Positions 6,861-13,543 are shown, numbered from the stretch's first letter. The stretch is 15,605 nt of DNA from Anaerolineaceae bacterium (GCA_030620065.1 JAUXFJ010000008.1:1-15605), one strand, 5' to 3'. A program made the numbers and translations. The notes: generated by a model not told the origin, from the letters alone.

Positions 6861-6891
6861 ATAAGGAGGTGTGATTATTGCACCTCCTTAT
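6861..6891. terminator. hairpin between acp and sucD, possible bidirectional terminator
   Basis: An 11-base perfect inverted repeat (ATAAGGAGGTG and CACCTCCTTAT, 9-base loop) sits 25 bases after the acp stop and 6 bases beyond the sucD stop. Neither side has a long run of T; the flanks are only AT-rich. It may end both convergent transcripts. The stem consists of a perfect Shine-Dalgarno sequence paired with its anti-Shine-Dalgarno complement. Confidence 0.6.
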
Positions 6892-6897
6892 TACAAA

Positions 6898-7797
6898 TTA
6901 CTGATCAATATCTGAGCCAACCAATCCAAGCGACTTCATGATCATTTGGGGGATTTCTTCTGGGTGATGTGCGATTATTACCCCAGCATCATGTAAGGAT
7001 TCTGTTTTTGTGCTCGCTGACCCAATACCATATTCAATAATTGCACCTGCATGACCCATGCGTTTGTCACCGGGCGCCGTTTCACCGGCAATATAGGCGT
7101 AGACAGGTTTCGTCATTTGAGAAGCGATAAATTCTGCTGCAACTTCTTCTTCGGTGCCACCGATCTCTCCAATCATGATAACCTTTTCTGTAAAGGGGTC
7201 AGCTTCGAATATTTCCAGAATATCTGTGAATGAAGTACCTATAACTGGATCCCCTCCGATTCCGACACAGGTGCTAATGCCCAAACCAAGGTGCTTGAGT
7301 GCATATACGATTTCATAGGTCAATGTGCCAGAGCGGGATACAACACCTATGTTGCCTTGGATGGCGATATTTCCCGGGATAATTCCTGCCTTAGCTTGTT
7401 TCGGCGAAAGAACACCTGGCGAGTTGGGTCCGATTAACCGTGTTTGACTATTATCAAGATATGATCTAACTCTCATCATATCATGAATCGGAATCCCTTC
7501 AGTTATGCATATAATTACGGAAATTCCGGCCGCTTCGGCCTCAAGAATTGCGTCCATTGCGTGTTTTGCGGGGACGAATATCACGCTGGTATCGGCTCCT
7601 GTTACTTCAACGCCCATTCTAACGGAGTCAAAAACTGGTACTTTACCATCTAAAACCCATTCGCCGCCTTTACCAGGTGTCACGCCAGCAACCACTTTTG
7701 TCCCAAAGGTTAGCATCTGCTGGGCATGGAATAAGCCTTCCTTGCCGGTGATACCTTGCACCAAGATACGAGAATCTTGATCAACCAGAATGCTCAT
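6898..7797 (-). CDS. sucD: succinate-CoA ligase, alpha subunit
   Basis: This 299-residue alpha subunit of succinyl-CoA synthetase interconverts succinyl-CoA and succinate with substrate-level NTP formation in the TCA cycle. The N-terminal CoA-binding Rossmann domain shows GITGKEG (15-21) and GVTPGKGG (38-45). Later come GPNSPG (123-128), SRSGTLTYE (154-162), IGGDP (180-184) and GHAGAI (248-253), in which His249 is the phosphorylated histidine. Ser126 replaces the cysteine of the NCPG motif of the E. coli enzyme. The ATG overlaps the sucC stop as ATGA, and AAAGGGG lies about seven bases upstream inside sucC. The length is normal. It is the second gene of sucCD, and the shared hairpin at 6861-6891 follows its stop. 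Confidence 0.96.
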   Translation of the reverse strand: MSILVDQDSRILVQGITGKEGLFHAQQMLTFGTKVVAGVTPGKGGEWVLDGKVPVFDSVRMGVEVTGADTSVIFVPAKHAMDAILEAEAAGISVIICITEGIPIHDMMRVRSYLDNSQTRLIGPNSPGVLSPKQAKAGIIPGNIAIQGNIGVVSRSGTLTYEIVYALKHLGLGISTCVGIGGDPVIGTSFTDILEIFEADPFTEKVIMIGEIGGTEEEVAAEFIASQMTKPVYAYIAGETAPGDKRMGHAGAIIEYGIGSASTKTESLHDAGVIIAHHPEEIPQMIMKSLGLVGSDIDQ

Positions 7798-8936
7798 GCT
7801 TTTACCCCTTTTGCAGTTTGCACTGCCAATTGGGCTGCTTCGAAAAGCGTATTGGCGGTGATCTGATTTCCATCTAAGAGAAGTTTCTTTCCTTCTTCTG
7901 CATTTGTACCAACCAGACGGATTACCATTGGGACGTTACGATTGTTGTTTCCTAAAGCCGTGAGAATACCTCTGGCAACTTCGTCACAGCGAGTGATGCC
8001 GCCAAAAATATTGATCAATACGGTTTTGATATTTGGATCGGACAAAATTATTTTTAGGGCGGCACTCACTTTTTCAGAGCTTGCTCCACCGCCAATATCT
8101 AAAAAATTCGCCGGTTCGCCACCACAGATTTTAATATTATCCATTGTTGCCATAGCCAGACCAGCACCATTTACCAGACAGCCAATATTTCCTGATAATC
8201 GAATATAAGAAAGGTCAAATTTACGCGCTTTGATTTCTTCCGGGCTTTCAGCAGAAAGATCGCGCATGTCAATAAGATCGCGTTGGCGAAAAAGTGCATT
8301 GTCGTCAATGGTGATCTTTCCATCTATTGCGAAGAGGTGACCTTCGTTTGTAACGACTAATGGATTGATCTCAGCAAGCGTTGCGTCAATGTCACAAAAT
8401 ACCTGCCATAAACCCTTCCCTATTTGAAGGAATTTCCGCCAGTTCTCTCGCTGTAAGTTAATTTCTGTAGCGATACCTCGTACTTGAAAATCACGAAGAC
8501 CTAGCAATGGATTAATGTGTACCTTGATTATTTTATCGGGCCTAGTGCAGGCGATTTTTTCAATATCAACACCGCCTTCTCCAGATGCGATCATAATAGG
8601 TTTACCAGCCAGGCGGTCGTTCGTGATTCCAAAATATATCTCTTGACGAATATTGATGGCTTTTTCTACCAAGAGATTTCGGATAGGCAAGCCTTTAATC
8701 TTATTACCCAAGATCTTCGAGGCTTCTTCTTCCGCTTCATCTGGTGTTTTTACTAAGCTGATTCCCCCGGCTTTACCTCTTCCACCCACTAAAACTTGGG
8801 CTTTAAGAACCACTGGTAACCCAAGTTCTTCGGCAACCTGTTTTGCTTCAATAGGGGTTGATGCTAATCTGCCTTGTGGTATGGGTATTCCATTTCGCGA
8901 AAAAATCTGTTTCGATTGATATTCGTGAAGTTTCAT
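7794..8936 (-). CDS. sucC: succinate-CoA ligase, beta subunit (ATP-grasp)
   Basis: This 380-residue beta subunit carries the nucleotide and succinate sites. The N-terminus MKLHEYQSKQIF is the classic SucC start. The ATP-grasp domain shows GGRGKAGG (51-58) and EINPLVV (189-195), and the C-terminal flavodoxin-like domain shows VNGAGLAMATMD (255-266), NFLDIGGGA (277-285), GGITRCD (312-318) and RLVGTNAEEGK (340-350). I take the ATG at 8936. A TTG one codon upstream is unlikely, because it would leave a single base after the TGGAG element at 8941-8945, whereas the ATG has four. It is first in the sucCD operon behind an extended -10 promoter. ADP versus GDP specificity cannot be decided by eye. Confidence 0.96.
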   Translation of the reverse strand: MKLHEYQSKQIFSRNGIPIPQGRLASTPIEAKQVAEELGLPVVLKAQVLVGGRGKAGGISLVKTPDEAEEEASKILGNKIKGLPIRNLLVEKAINIRQEIYFGITNDRLAGKPIMIASGEGGVDIEKIACTRPDKIIKVHINPLLGLRDFQVRGIATEINLQRENWRKFLQIGKGLWQVFCDIDATLAEINPLVVTNEGHLFAIDGKITIDDNALFRQRDLIDMRDLSAESPEEIKARKFDLSYIRLSGNIGCLVNGAGLAMATMDNIKICGGEPANFLDIGGGASSEKVSAALKIILSDPNIKTVLINIFGGITRCDEVARGILTALGNNNRNVPMVIRLVGTNAEEGKKLLLDGNQITANTLFEAAQLAVQTAKGVKA

Positions 8937-8976
8937 CAAACTCCAGCAAAGTGATGGATTTTCTACAGCGAGGCTG

Positions 8977-8985
8977 ATTATACCA
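8977..8985 (-). promoter_or_regulatory. extended -10 promoter of sucCD
   Basis: On the minus strand TGGTATAAT is a perfect extended -10 element, with the TATAAT at 8982-8977. No convincing -35 box is present, which is usual for extended -10 promoters. The predicted start is near 8970, leaving about 34 bases before the sucC ATG. It lies just downstream of the SPFH operon terminator, so sucCD should be an independent unit. Confidence 0.55.
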
Positions 8986-8999
8986 TGTGGAGCAGAAGT

Positions 9000-9030
9000 A
9001 AAGAAAAAGGGTCTGGTTTTCGCCAGACCC
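9000..9030 (-). terminator. Rho-independent terminator of the SPFH operon
   Basis: On the minus strand GGGTCTGG and CCAGACCC form a perfect 8-base stem (9030-9009) with a six-base CGAAAA loop, followed by TTTTTCTTT. It begins ten bases after the SPFH gene's stop and ends that transcript before the sucC promoter. This is the clearest terminator in the window. Confidence 0.92.
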
Positions 9031-9039
9031 TAATATTGA

Positions 9040-10086
9040 TTAACCTTGCAGATACTTTTCTAGTGCTTCTTTACTGACTCTGTATGCCTTGCCGATCTTG
9101 CGAGCTTTTAGTTCGCCGGCAGTAGTGGCTGCGACAACATCTTCTTCAGCGACCTTTAAGAAAGAAGCTGCTTCAGCGGGTGTCATTACATCGGGCATAA
9201 CTGCTGCTCCGCCAGACCCTGCTTGTTGGCCTTGTTGACCGGTACCCATACCTTGCAGTGAATTGCTCAACACGTTGCCAATTCCCATGCCGGCGCCAAT
9301 ACCTGCTGTCAAACCTGCTCCACCACTTGGGTTTTGAGCTGCATCTCTCATAGCATCTGCGGCTTGAAGTTGGGTGTAGGTCTGCATATCCAACATACCC
9401 ATCGCGCGCAGTTCTTCAGCAGATTTATCAGAGGGTTTAAGGTTACCAATGTAGAAGGATTTCAGAAGCAAACCGATGGCTGCAAAATCATCCTGCGTTT
9501 TTGCTCGTACACCAGCGCTTAATTCGTCTGTCAAACCGATCAATTCAAGAACATTGCTCTTGGCGGTAGTTTCTCCAAGAAGATCCTGAAGTTTCGAAAG
9601 CAACATCGTTCGAAGACGATTTTCAATGTCGGATGTACGATATTGGCCTTGAGAACCGACGATCTGCGTAATGAATTGCTGTGGATCTTTCACCTGGAAG
9701 CTGTATGTGCCGAATCCCTGCAAGAGGGCAACGCCTAATCCTACACCAGGGTTGCGGACAATAATTGGTTGAGGTGTACCCCACTTACGGTCAGCGAATT
9801 CCTTCATTGAGATGTAATAAACCTCAGCAGTGAAGGGAGTGCGATTATTAAAGGCTTTACCGATAAAATCGGTGATCAGGGGTAGGTTCGCGGTTGTGAT
9901 CGTGTGCCTTCCTGGTCCAAGGACATCTAAGGCACGCCCATCTCGGAAGAAGACTACGTTCTGTGATTCTCTGACGATAACCTGAGAGCCCATACGCAGG
10001 TCAGCAGGACCACTTTCCGGGAAACGGTGGACAATCTCATTTGCCATTTCGTTCGGATATTCTACAACATCAAAAATTCTAGCCAT
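9040..10086 (-). CDS. SPFH-domain (YdjI/virion-core-like) protein with C-terminal excisionase-type helix-turn-helix
   Basis: This 348-residue protein has three parts. Residues about 20-245 form an SPFH/band-7 domain of the soluble YdjI 'virion core protein' type; RFPESGPADLRMGSQVIVRESQ (21-42) and the segment around GPGRHTITTANLPL (57-70) are its typical features. Residues about 253-295 are a Gly/Gln/Ala-rich flexible linker. Residues 300-346 (MTPAEAASFLKVAEEDV through KIGKAYRVSKEALEKYL) are an HTH_17/excisionase-type DNA-binding domain. In the YdjI relatives I remember, the C-terminus is a zinc ribbon, so the HTH is notable. There is no N-terminal membrane anchor. The start ATG has a GGAG eight bases upstream. 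It follows the coiled-coil gene by 54 bases and ends at a strong terminator. SPFH proteins scaffold membrane or stress complexes; the function here is not known. Confidence 0.88.
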   Translation of the reverse strand: MARIFDVVEYPNEMANEIVHRFPESGPADLRMGSQVIVRESQNVVFFRDGRALDVLGPGRHTITTANLPLITDFIGKAFNNRTPFTAEVYYISMKEFADRKWGTPQPIIVRNPGVGLGVALLQGFGTYSFQVKDPQQFITQIVGSQGQYRTSDIENRLRTMLLSKLQDLLGETTAKSNVLELIGLTDELSAGVRAKTQDDFAAIGLLLKSFYIGNLKPSDKSAEELRAMGMLDMQTYTQLQAADAMRDAAQNPSGGAGLTAGIGAGMGIGNVLSNSLQGMGTGQQGQQAGSGGAAVMPDVMTPAEAASFLKVAEEDVVAATTAGELKARKIGKAYRVSKEALEKYLQG

Positions 10087-10140
10087 AATTTTTCTCCATT
10101 CTCACTAATTATATTTGCAGATAGGCTTGTTGGATATCAC

Positions 10141-10671
10141 CTATTCAGCAGATACATTAATACCTTTCATCACCTCTGAACGTTTATTGAAAGCATCTAC
10201 GCACTGCTGAGATGTATTGGTCAGATGCCCAATTGAGGCTGGTAGCCCATCTGTGCCAAAGGAAGCTTCGACATTGTCGATTGCACGGCTTACTTCATCT
10301 GAAAGTGATAGCAATGCTGCATCATATTCATAAACCTGTGCAAGTTCGTCTTCCTTAATCTTGATCGCATCAAATATGCCAGCATAGCCGTAGGATGCTG
10401 TTCTGACACGATCGATGAACTGACGCAGTTTTAGTGCAGCTTCTTCAAGATCATCGATATAAGCTAGTCCACCTTGTTTGATGAGGTCCCGCTGAAGTGC
10501 AGAGATCCTTTGGTACAGGGTTTCAAATTCACTCGCGACTGCTTCGCGCAGCAGTTTATCAGACATTCGCCGATCCGCTCGTTCGATGTAGCCTTTGAAG
10601 CCAGGAATCTTTGCGAGGATCTTTTTGATGAAGTCTTGATCACCAGTTACACTTTCGAAAATATCGCTCAT
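10141..10671 (-). CDS. predicted helical/coiled-coil protein of unknown function, SPFH partner
   Basis: This 176-residue protein belongs to no family I recognise with confidence. It is soluble, charged and almost wholly helical. Heptad-like stretches run from about 36 to 66 (MSDKLLREAV onward, with EFETLYQRISALQRDL) and from 72 to 136. A conserved-looking centre, YGYAGIFDAIKIKEDELAQ, is at 94-112. No signal peptide or membrane segment is seen, and there is one cysteine (Cys157). A strong AAGGAG ribosome site precedes the ATG at 10671. It is the first gene of a two-gene unit with the SPFH-HTH protein, so it is likely a structural or regulatory partner, in the way PspA-like helical proteins pair with band-7 proteins. 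That comparison is analogy only, since no PspA motif is present. Confidence 0.8.
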   Translation of the reverse strand: MSDIFESVTGDQDFIKKILAKIPGFKGYIERADRRMSDKLLREAVASEFETLYQRISALQRDLIKQGGLAYIDDLEEAALKLRQFIDRVRTASYGYAGIFDAIKIKEDELAQVYEYDAALLSLSDEVSRAIDNVEASFGTDGLPASIGHLTNTSQQCVDAFNKRSEVMKGINVSAE

Positions 10672-10869
10672 AGTTTCTCCTTAATTCTTATAGAACTTGA
10701 TTATTCGACATACTTTCAGTAACATAATATCATTGTATATAAAAACTAAATTAATCGCAATAGATAATCTACTGTCTTTCCAGCTGCGAAGGGTATTTGT
10801 ATGTTTTAATTATATATGATATTCTAACGTATAATATAATAAGATACAAACTAGCCGGGAGGTTTAATA
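10672..10869. other. AT-rich divergent intergenic region
   Basis: This 198-base gap separates the minus-strand coiled-coil gene from the plus-strand Flp-like gene and must hold promoters for both. It is strongly AT-rich. For the minus strand only a weak TATAAG (10692-10687) is visible. I see no RNA gene, no convincing operator palindrome and no further ORF with a ribosome site. Confidence 0.6.
10830..10840 (+). promoter_or_regulatory. overlapping tandem -10 boxes upstream of the Flp-like gene
   Basis: TATAATATAAT contains two perfect TATAAT hexamers overlapping by one base, at 10830-10835 and 10835-10840. A start near 10842-10847 would place the GGGAGG ribosome site at 10857-10862 in a short leader. 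No clear -35 box is present. Confidence 0.4.
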
Positions 10870-11022
10870 GTGTCTTTCTCATCTGACAAAAACAGACTAG
10901 GCATTATTGAATATGCACTGATCATAATTCTGGTATTTATCATTCTGTTTACGATAATAACATTGTTATGGCCCGCGTTGGTTAATTTTTATCAGGATAC
11001 TATGCAAAACATATCAGGATAA
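10870..11022 (+). CDS. 50-residue Flp (type IVb) pilin-like small membrane protein
   Basis: This small gene starts at GTG, seven bases after a strong GGGAGG, and ends at TAA. The product has a short charged N-terminus (SSDKNR), then GIIEYALIIILVFIIL, a single hydrophobic helix of about 22 residues (12-33), and a tail containing WPALVNFYQDTMQNISG. The IEYALI core and the P-x-x-x-N-x-F-like tail are what one sees in Flp/type IVb prepilins, which are 50-60 residues and often read KGQGLVEYALI. With the conserved Glu at +5, the -1 residue would be Arg9 where Gly is expected, so cleavage by prepilin peptidase is doubtful. It lies 64 bases upstream of comF, which may be co-transcribed. It could be a real pilin, a degenerate one or a small membrane protein with another role. 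Confidence 0.65.
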   Translation: MSFSSDKNRLGIIEYALIIILVFIILFTIITLLWPALVNFYQDTMQNISG

Positions 11023-11045
11023 TCTGTTAGGGCTTTGATAAGACG

Positions 11046-11080
11046 AGGTCAGATAGCATCTATCTAAGGACTTGTGACCT
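11046..11080 (+). other. potential stem-loop in the comF leader
   Basis: AGGTC (11046-11050) can pair with GACCT (11076-11080), enclosing a second hairpin AGATAG-CAT-CTATCT (11051-11065). It ends six bases before the comF ATG, in a leader without a well-placed Shine-Dalgarno. It has no T-run and so is not an intrinsic terminator. A role in translation is possible but unproven. Confidence 0.35.
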
Positions 11081-11086
11081 ACCCAT

Positions 11087-11830
11087 ATGGAAAAAGGCAA
11101 AGTCTTTTATCGATTGTATAATTATTTGTGGGGGGCATTGGATTGGGTATTTCCACCAAATTGTGGGGGATGCGACGTTCAAGGAGAGCGTTTTTGCCAG
11201 GAATGCACGGACTCTATTCGTTTTGTTCAGGCACCAATGTGTGATATATGCGGCAGGCCATTAGAGCATTCTGGTAAATGTATTTATTGTGCCGGGAAAG
11301 TTCCACATTATGATTCAATGCGATCAATTGCGGCTTTTGATGGACCAATACGTGCAGCGATCCACAAATTAAAATATCAAAATGACCAGGGTCTTGGCGA
11401 AATCTTGGCATGCATGTTGATCAAGGCTGGATGTGAACTGAATTGGCAGATTGATCTCGTTATACCAATCCCATTGAGTGCGAGCCGTTTGAAAGAGCGC
11501 GGTTATAACCAATCCGGTTTGTTGGCATTTCCCTTAGCATTGTATTTTGGAATTAAATATGCCCCCTATGCTTGTTGGCGTGTCAGGGATACCAAACCCC
11601 AGGTTGAACTCTCTGCCTATGAGCGATGGGAAAATGTTGCGGATGCTTTTCAAGCTGACAATAAGCTTGTTGAAGGAAAGCGTATATTAATAATCGACGA
11701 CGTCACCACAACTGGGGCTACAATAGACGCATCATCACTTGCTTTAAGGACGGCCGGTGCAAATCGCATTTATTGCCTTACCCTTGCAAGATCTGTCTAT
11801 ACAAATGCAAGTATGATGACAAATGAGTAA
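11087..11830 (+). CDS. comF: ComF family phosphoribosyltransferase-like protein
   Basis: This 247-residue ComF/ComFC (GntX-like) protein has an N-terminal zinc module with paired cysteines at 26/29, 37/40, 52/55 and 65/68. A type I phosphoribosyltransferase domain follows, with the PRPP-binding loop ILIIDDVTTTGATI at 200-213. The segment PIPLSASRLKERGYNQS (127-143) is the family's second hallmark. ComF proteins are needed for DNA uptake in naturally competent bacteria. The ATG at 11087 is the only start before an in-frame stop upstream, yet its nearest purine-rich site (AAGGA, 11066-11070) is too far away at 16 bases, so initiation is weak or unusual. hpf follows after 41 bases, a pairing I recall from other bacteria. 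Confidence 0.93.
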   Translation: MEKGKVFYRLYNYLWGALDWVFPPNCGGCDVQGERFCQECTDSIRFVQAPMCDICGRPLEHSGKCIYCAGKVPHYDSMRSIAAFDGPIRAAIHKLKYQNDQGLGEILACMLIKAGCELNWQIDLVIPIPLSASRLKERGYNQSGLLAFPLALYFGIKYAPYACWRVRDTKPQVELSAYERWENVADAFQADNKLVEGKRILIIDDVTTTGATIDASSLALRTAGANRIYCLTLARSVYTNASMMTNE

Positions 11831-11836
11831 ATATTG

Positions 11837-11842
11837 TATAAT
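11837..11842 (+). promoter_or_regulatory. candidate -10 box for hpf
   Basis: A perfect TATAAT lies six bases after the comF stop and would give a leader of about 23 bases carrying the AAAGGAGG ribosome site at 11856-11863. The -35 region is poor, so hpf may also be read from comF transcripts. A separate promoter would fit a stationary-phase protein. Confidence 0.4.
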
Positions 11843-11871
11843 AAAAACAAATCATAAAGGAGGATACTACT

Positions 11872-12435
11872 ATGGCTCTACAAATCAATGTGTTTTCAAA
11901 AGACCTGAAGTTAACTGACCGAATCAATGATTATGTTATGAAGAAAGTGTCCAAGTTAGAGAAATTCCTCAGTGAAATTGAAGAGTGCCGTGTTGACCTT
12001 GCACATGTAAAATCAGCTCGCAATGCTAATGATCGCCACGTTGCACAACTCACAATCCGAGGTAAAGGACTTATCCTGCGCTCAGAAGAGCGGGCTGATA
12101 ACATTTTTGCAGCAATTGATGAGTCTATTGACAAAATGATAAGGCAGATAGAACGGTTTAAAGGTAAACATTACCGCAATCGTGGAGATGGTGTATCAGC
12201 AGGTGAAGCTTTTTCGGAAGAGACTGAGATAGAAGAAATGGAACCCGAATTAAGGATTGCTCGCAGAAAGAGTTTTCCTTTGATTCCAATGGATGAAATG
12301 GAAGCGCTGGAGCAAATGCAGCTTCTGGGACACGAAAACTTCTTTGTTTTTTACAATGCAAATACAAGCAAGATTAATGTACTTTATTTACGACGTGATG
12401 GCAGTTATGGTTTGATTGATCCTATCATTGATTAA
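11872..12435 (+). CDS. hpf: long-form ribosome hibernation promoting factor
   Basis: This 187-residue protein is of the long HPF type. Residues 1-100 are the S30AE/RaiA-like domain (MALQINVFSKDLKLTDRI at the start), which binds the 30S decoding region and blocks mRNA and tRNA. A linker of about 25 acidic residues (106-127) follows. Residues 128-187 form the C-terminal dimerisation domain (IARRKSFPLIPMDEMEALEQ, then GHENFFVFYNANTSK and VLYLRRDGSYGLIDP), through which two 70S ribosomes pair as a 100S particle in resting cells. AAAGGAGG eight bases before the ATG is the strongest ribosome site in the window, which fits high expression. An intrinsic terminator follows at 12456-12498. It is downstream of comF with a possible promoter of its own. 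Confidence 0.95.
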   Translation: MALQINVFSKDLKLTDRINDYVMKKVSKLEKFLSEIEECRVDLAHVKSARNANDRHVAQLTIRGKGLILRSEERADNIFAAIDESIDKMIRQIERFKGKHYRNRGDGVSAGEAFSEETEIEEMEPELRIARRKSFPLIPMDEMEALEQMQLLGHENFFVFYNANTSKINVLYLRRDGSYGLIDPIID

Positions 12436-12455
12436 ATGGGATTATTGACAAAAGC

Positions 12456-12498
12456 AAACTTGCAGTTTTAACATTATATAAGCTGCAAGTTTTTATTT
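12456..12498 (+). terminator. Rho-independent terminator after hpf
   Basis: AAACTTGCAG (12456-12465) pairs perfectly with CTGCAAGTTT (12483-12492) over ten bases with a 17-base AT-rich loop, and the 3' arm runs into a T-rich tract (TTTTTATTT). It lies 21 bases after the hpf stop and separates hpf from folE. Confidence 0.8.
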
Positions 12499-12518
12499 AA
12501 GCCAATTGAATATAAGTA

Positions 12519-12524
12519 TATAAT
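12519..12524 (+). promoter_or_regulatory. candidate -10 box for folE
   Basis: A perfect TATAAT lies 18 bases before the folE ATG. A start near 12531 would put the AAGGAG ribosome site (12531-12536) at the very 5' end of the mRNA. The -35 region is weak. No other promoter is apparent between the hpf terminator and folE. Confidence 0.45.
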
Positions 12525-12542
12525 AGTTGAAAGGAGTAATTT

Positions 12543-13181
12543 ATGGATATTGCTTGCGATGATCACTTAAATTCAATCGCTTCATTGTTTTGCGATTCAG
12601 ATATAGATATTAAAGCAATAAGTAAATCAATTCAGGATATATTAAAAGCAATTGGTGAGGACCCGGAAAGGGAGGGTTTGGAGGATACGCCTGAACGGGT
12701 TGCCCGGAGTTATGAGGAATTGCTGGCGGGATATCGAACTGATCCCCAAAAACTGATCAATGGCGCACTTTTCGATGTGCCTTACGATGGCATGGTTATT
12801 GTTAGGGATATTGAGTTTTACAGTATGTGTGAGCATCATATGCTTCCATTTATTGGCAGAGCCCATGTCGCATATATTCCTCAGGAAAAGATTATCGGTC
12901 TCTCAAAAATACCTAGGATTGTGGATATGTTTTCCCGCCGTCTGCAGATCCAGGAGAAGATGACTCGCCAAATTGCTGAATTCATCGATGCGGTTTTGAA
13001 ACCCGCTGGTGTCGCGGTGGTTGTGGAAGCACTGCACATGTGTTCAATGATTCGCGGCGTGAAGAAACACGATTCTCGCATGACAACCTCAACCATGTTG
13101 GGCGCATTTCGTAAAGACATGTCAACACGGATGGAATTTCTGAATAACATATCCCGCGGTGCTGAAAGGCTGCATTTCTAG
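12543..13181 (+). CDS. folE: GTP cyclohydrolase I (type IA)
   Basis: This 212-residue FolE converts GTP to 7,8-dihydroneopterin triphosphate, the first step of folate and pterin synthesis. Family motifs are EREGLEDTPERVARSYEEL (42-60), YSMCEHHMLPF (93-103) with zinc ligands Cys96 and His98, IGLSKIPRIVDMFSRRLQ (118-135) and HMCSMIRGVKKHDSRMTT (165-182) with the third zinc ligand Cys167. All three zinc residues are intact, so it is the zinc-dependent IA form. The first 20 or so residues (with Cys5 and Cys17) are a variable extension. AAGGAG lies six bases before the ATG. Its stop codon overlaps the stop of the convergent folB gene in the tetranucleotide CTAG. Confidence 0.96.
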   Translation: MDIACDDHLNSIASLFCDSDIDIKAISKSIQDILKAIGEDPEREGLEDTPERVARSYEELLAGYRTDPQKLINGALFDVPYDGMVIVRDIEFYSMCEHHMLPFIGRAHVAYIPQEKIIGLSKIPRIVDMFSRRLQIQEKMTRQIAEFIDAVLKPAGVAVVVEALHMCSMIRGVKKHDSRMTTSTMLGAFRKDMSTRMEFLNNISRGAERLHF

Positions 13182-13543
13182 GAAATATAATCCTTTTTGC
13201 AACGCTTGATTTCGACTCCAACACGGCGTGTTTTTTTGACAGCTTGGGGTTTCTCGACCTTTAGTTGAACGGTTTCAACATTAAATTCCAGGATGCAGAA
13301 CCTGGCCAGATCTTCAGCTAAAGCTTCAACGGTGTAGAAATCTGATCGCTTAATCCGCTCGATGAGTTCCTTGGCAACAGTTGAATAATTAATTGTGTCA
13401 TCAATGGAGTCGCTTGCCGCGGCTTTGCGCGTATCCGTAAACAGTATCAGGTTAACGAGGATTTCTTGGGCTTGTCTCCGTTCAAGGCTCTTGACTCCGA
13501 TGATCCCGGAAGCCTTCAAGTCAGTGATAATGATTTTATCCAT
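13178..13543 (-). CDS. folB: dihydroneopterin aldolase (FolB; FolX-like epimerase activity possible)
   Basis: This 121-residue tunnelling-fold enzyme should cleave 7,8-dihydroneopterin to 6-hydroxymethyl-dihydropterin and glycolaldehyde; FolB enzymes commonly also epimerise it to dihydromonapterin. Visible motifs are ASGIIGVKSLERRQAQEI (11-28) with Glu21, INYSTVAKEL (51-60) with Tyr53, TVEALAEDLA (71-80) with Glu73, and KVEKP (95-99) with the catalytic Lys98. The intact Tyr and VEKP argue for aldolase over a pure FolX epimerase, but this is judgement. The ATG at 13543 has only a weak TGGA upstream. It lies 106 bases downstream of the pteridine-reductase-like gene on the same strand, and its stop overlaps that of folE tail to tail. 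Length is normal. Confidence 0.93.
   Translation of the reverse strand: MDKIIITDLKASGIIGVKSLERRQAQEILVNLILFTDTRKAAASDSIDDTINYSTVAKELIERIKRSDFYTVEALAEDLARFCILEFNVETVQLKVEKPQAVKKTRRVGVEIKRCKKDYIS

Noticed and set aside
6862..6904. A mini-ORF: perfect SD at 6863 followed by TTG at 6878 and eight codons
   Set aside because: The SD is locked in the hairpin stem, the peptide is tiny and runs into sucD sequence on the other strand; a terminator explains it better.
8937..8939. TTG start one codon upstream of sucC
   Set aside because: It would lie one base from the TGGAG site; MKLHEYQ from the ATG is the standard SucC N-terminus.
12445..12450. Perfect TTGACA after hpf as a -35 box for folE
   Set aside because: Only a poor TAACAT lies at proper spacing, and transcripts from there would enter the hpf terminator hairpin; the TATAAT at 12519 is too far away.
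12881..13224. Minus-strand ORFs under folE
   Set aside because: They overlap conserved FolE and FolB coding sequence in other frames and have no ribosome sites.
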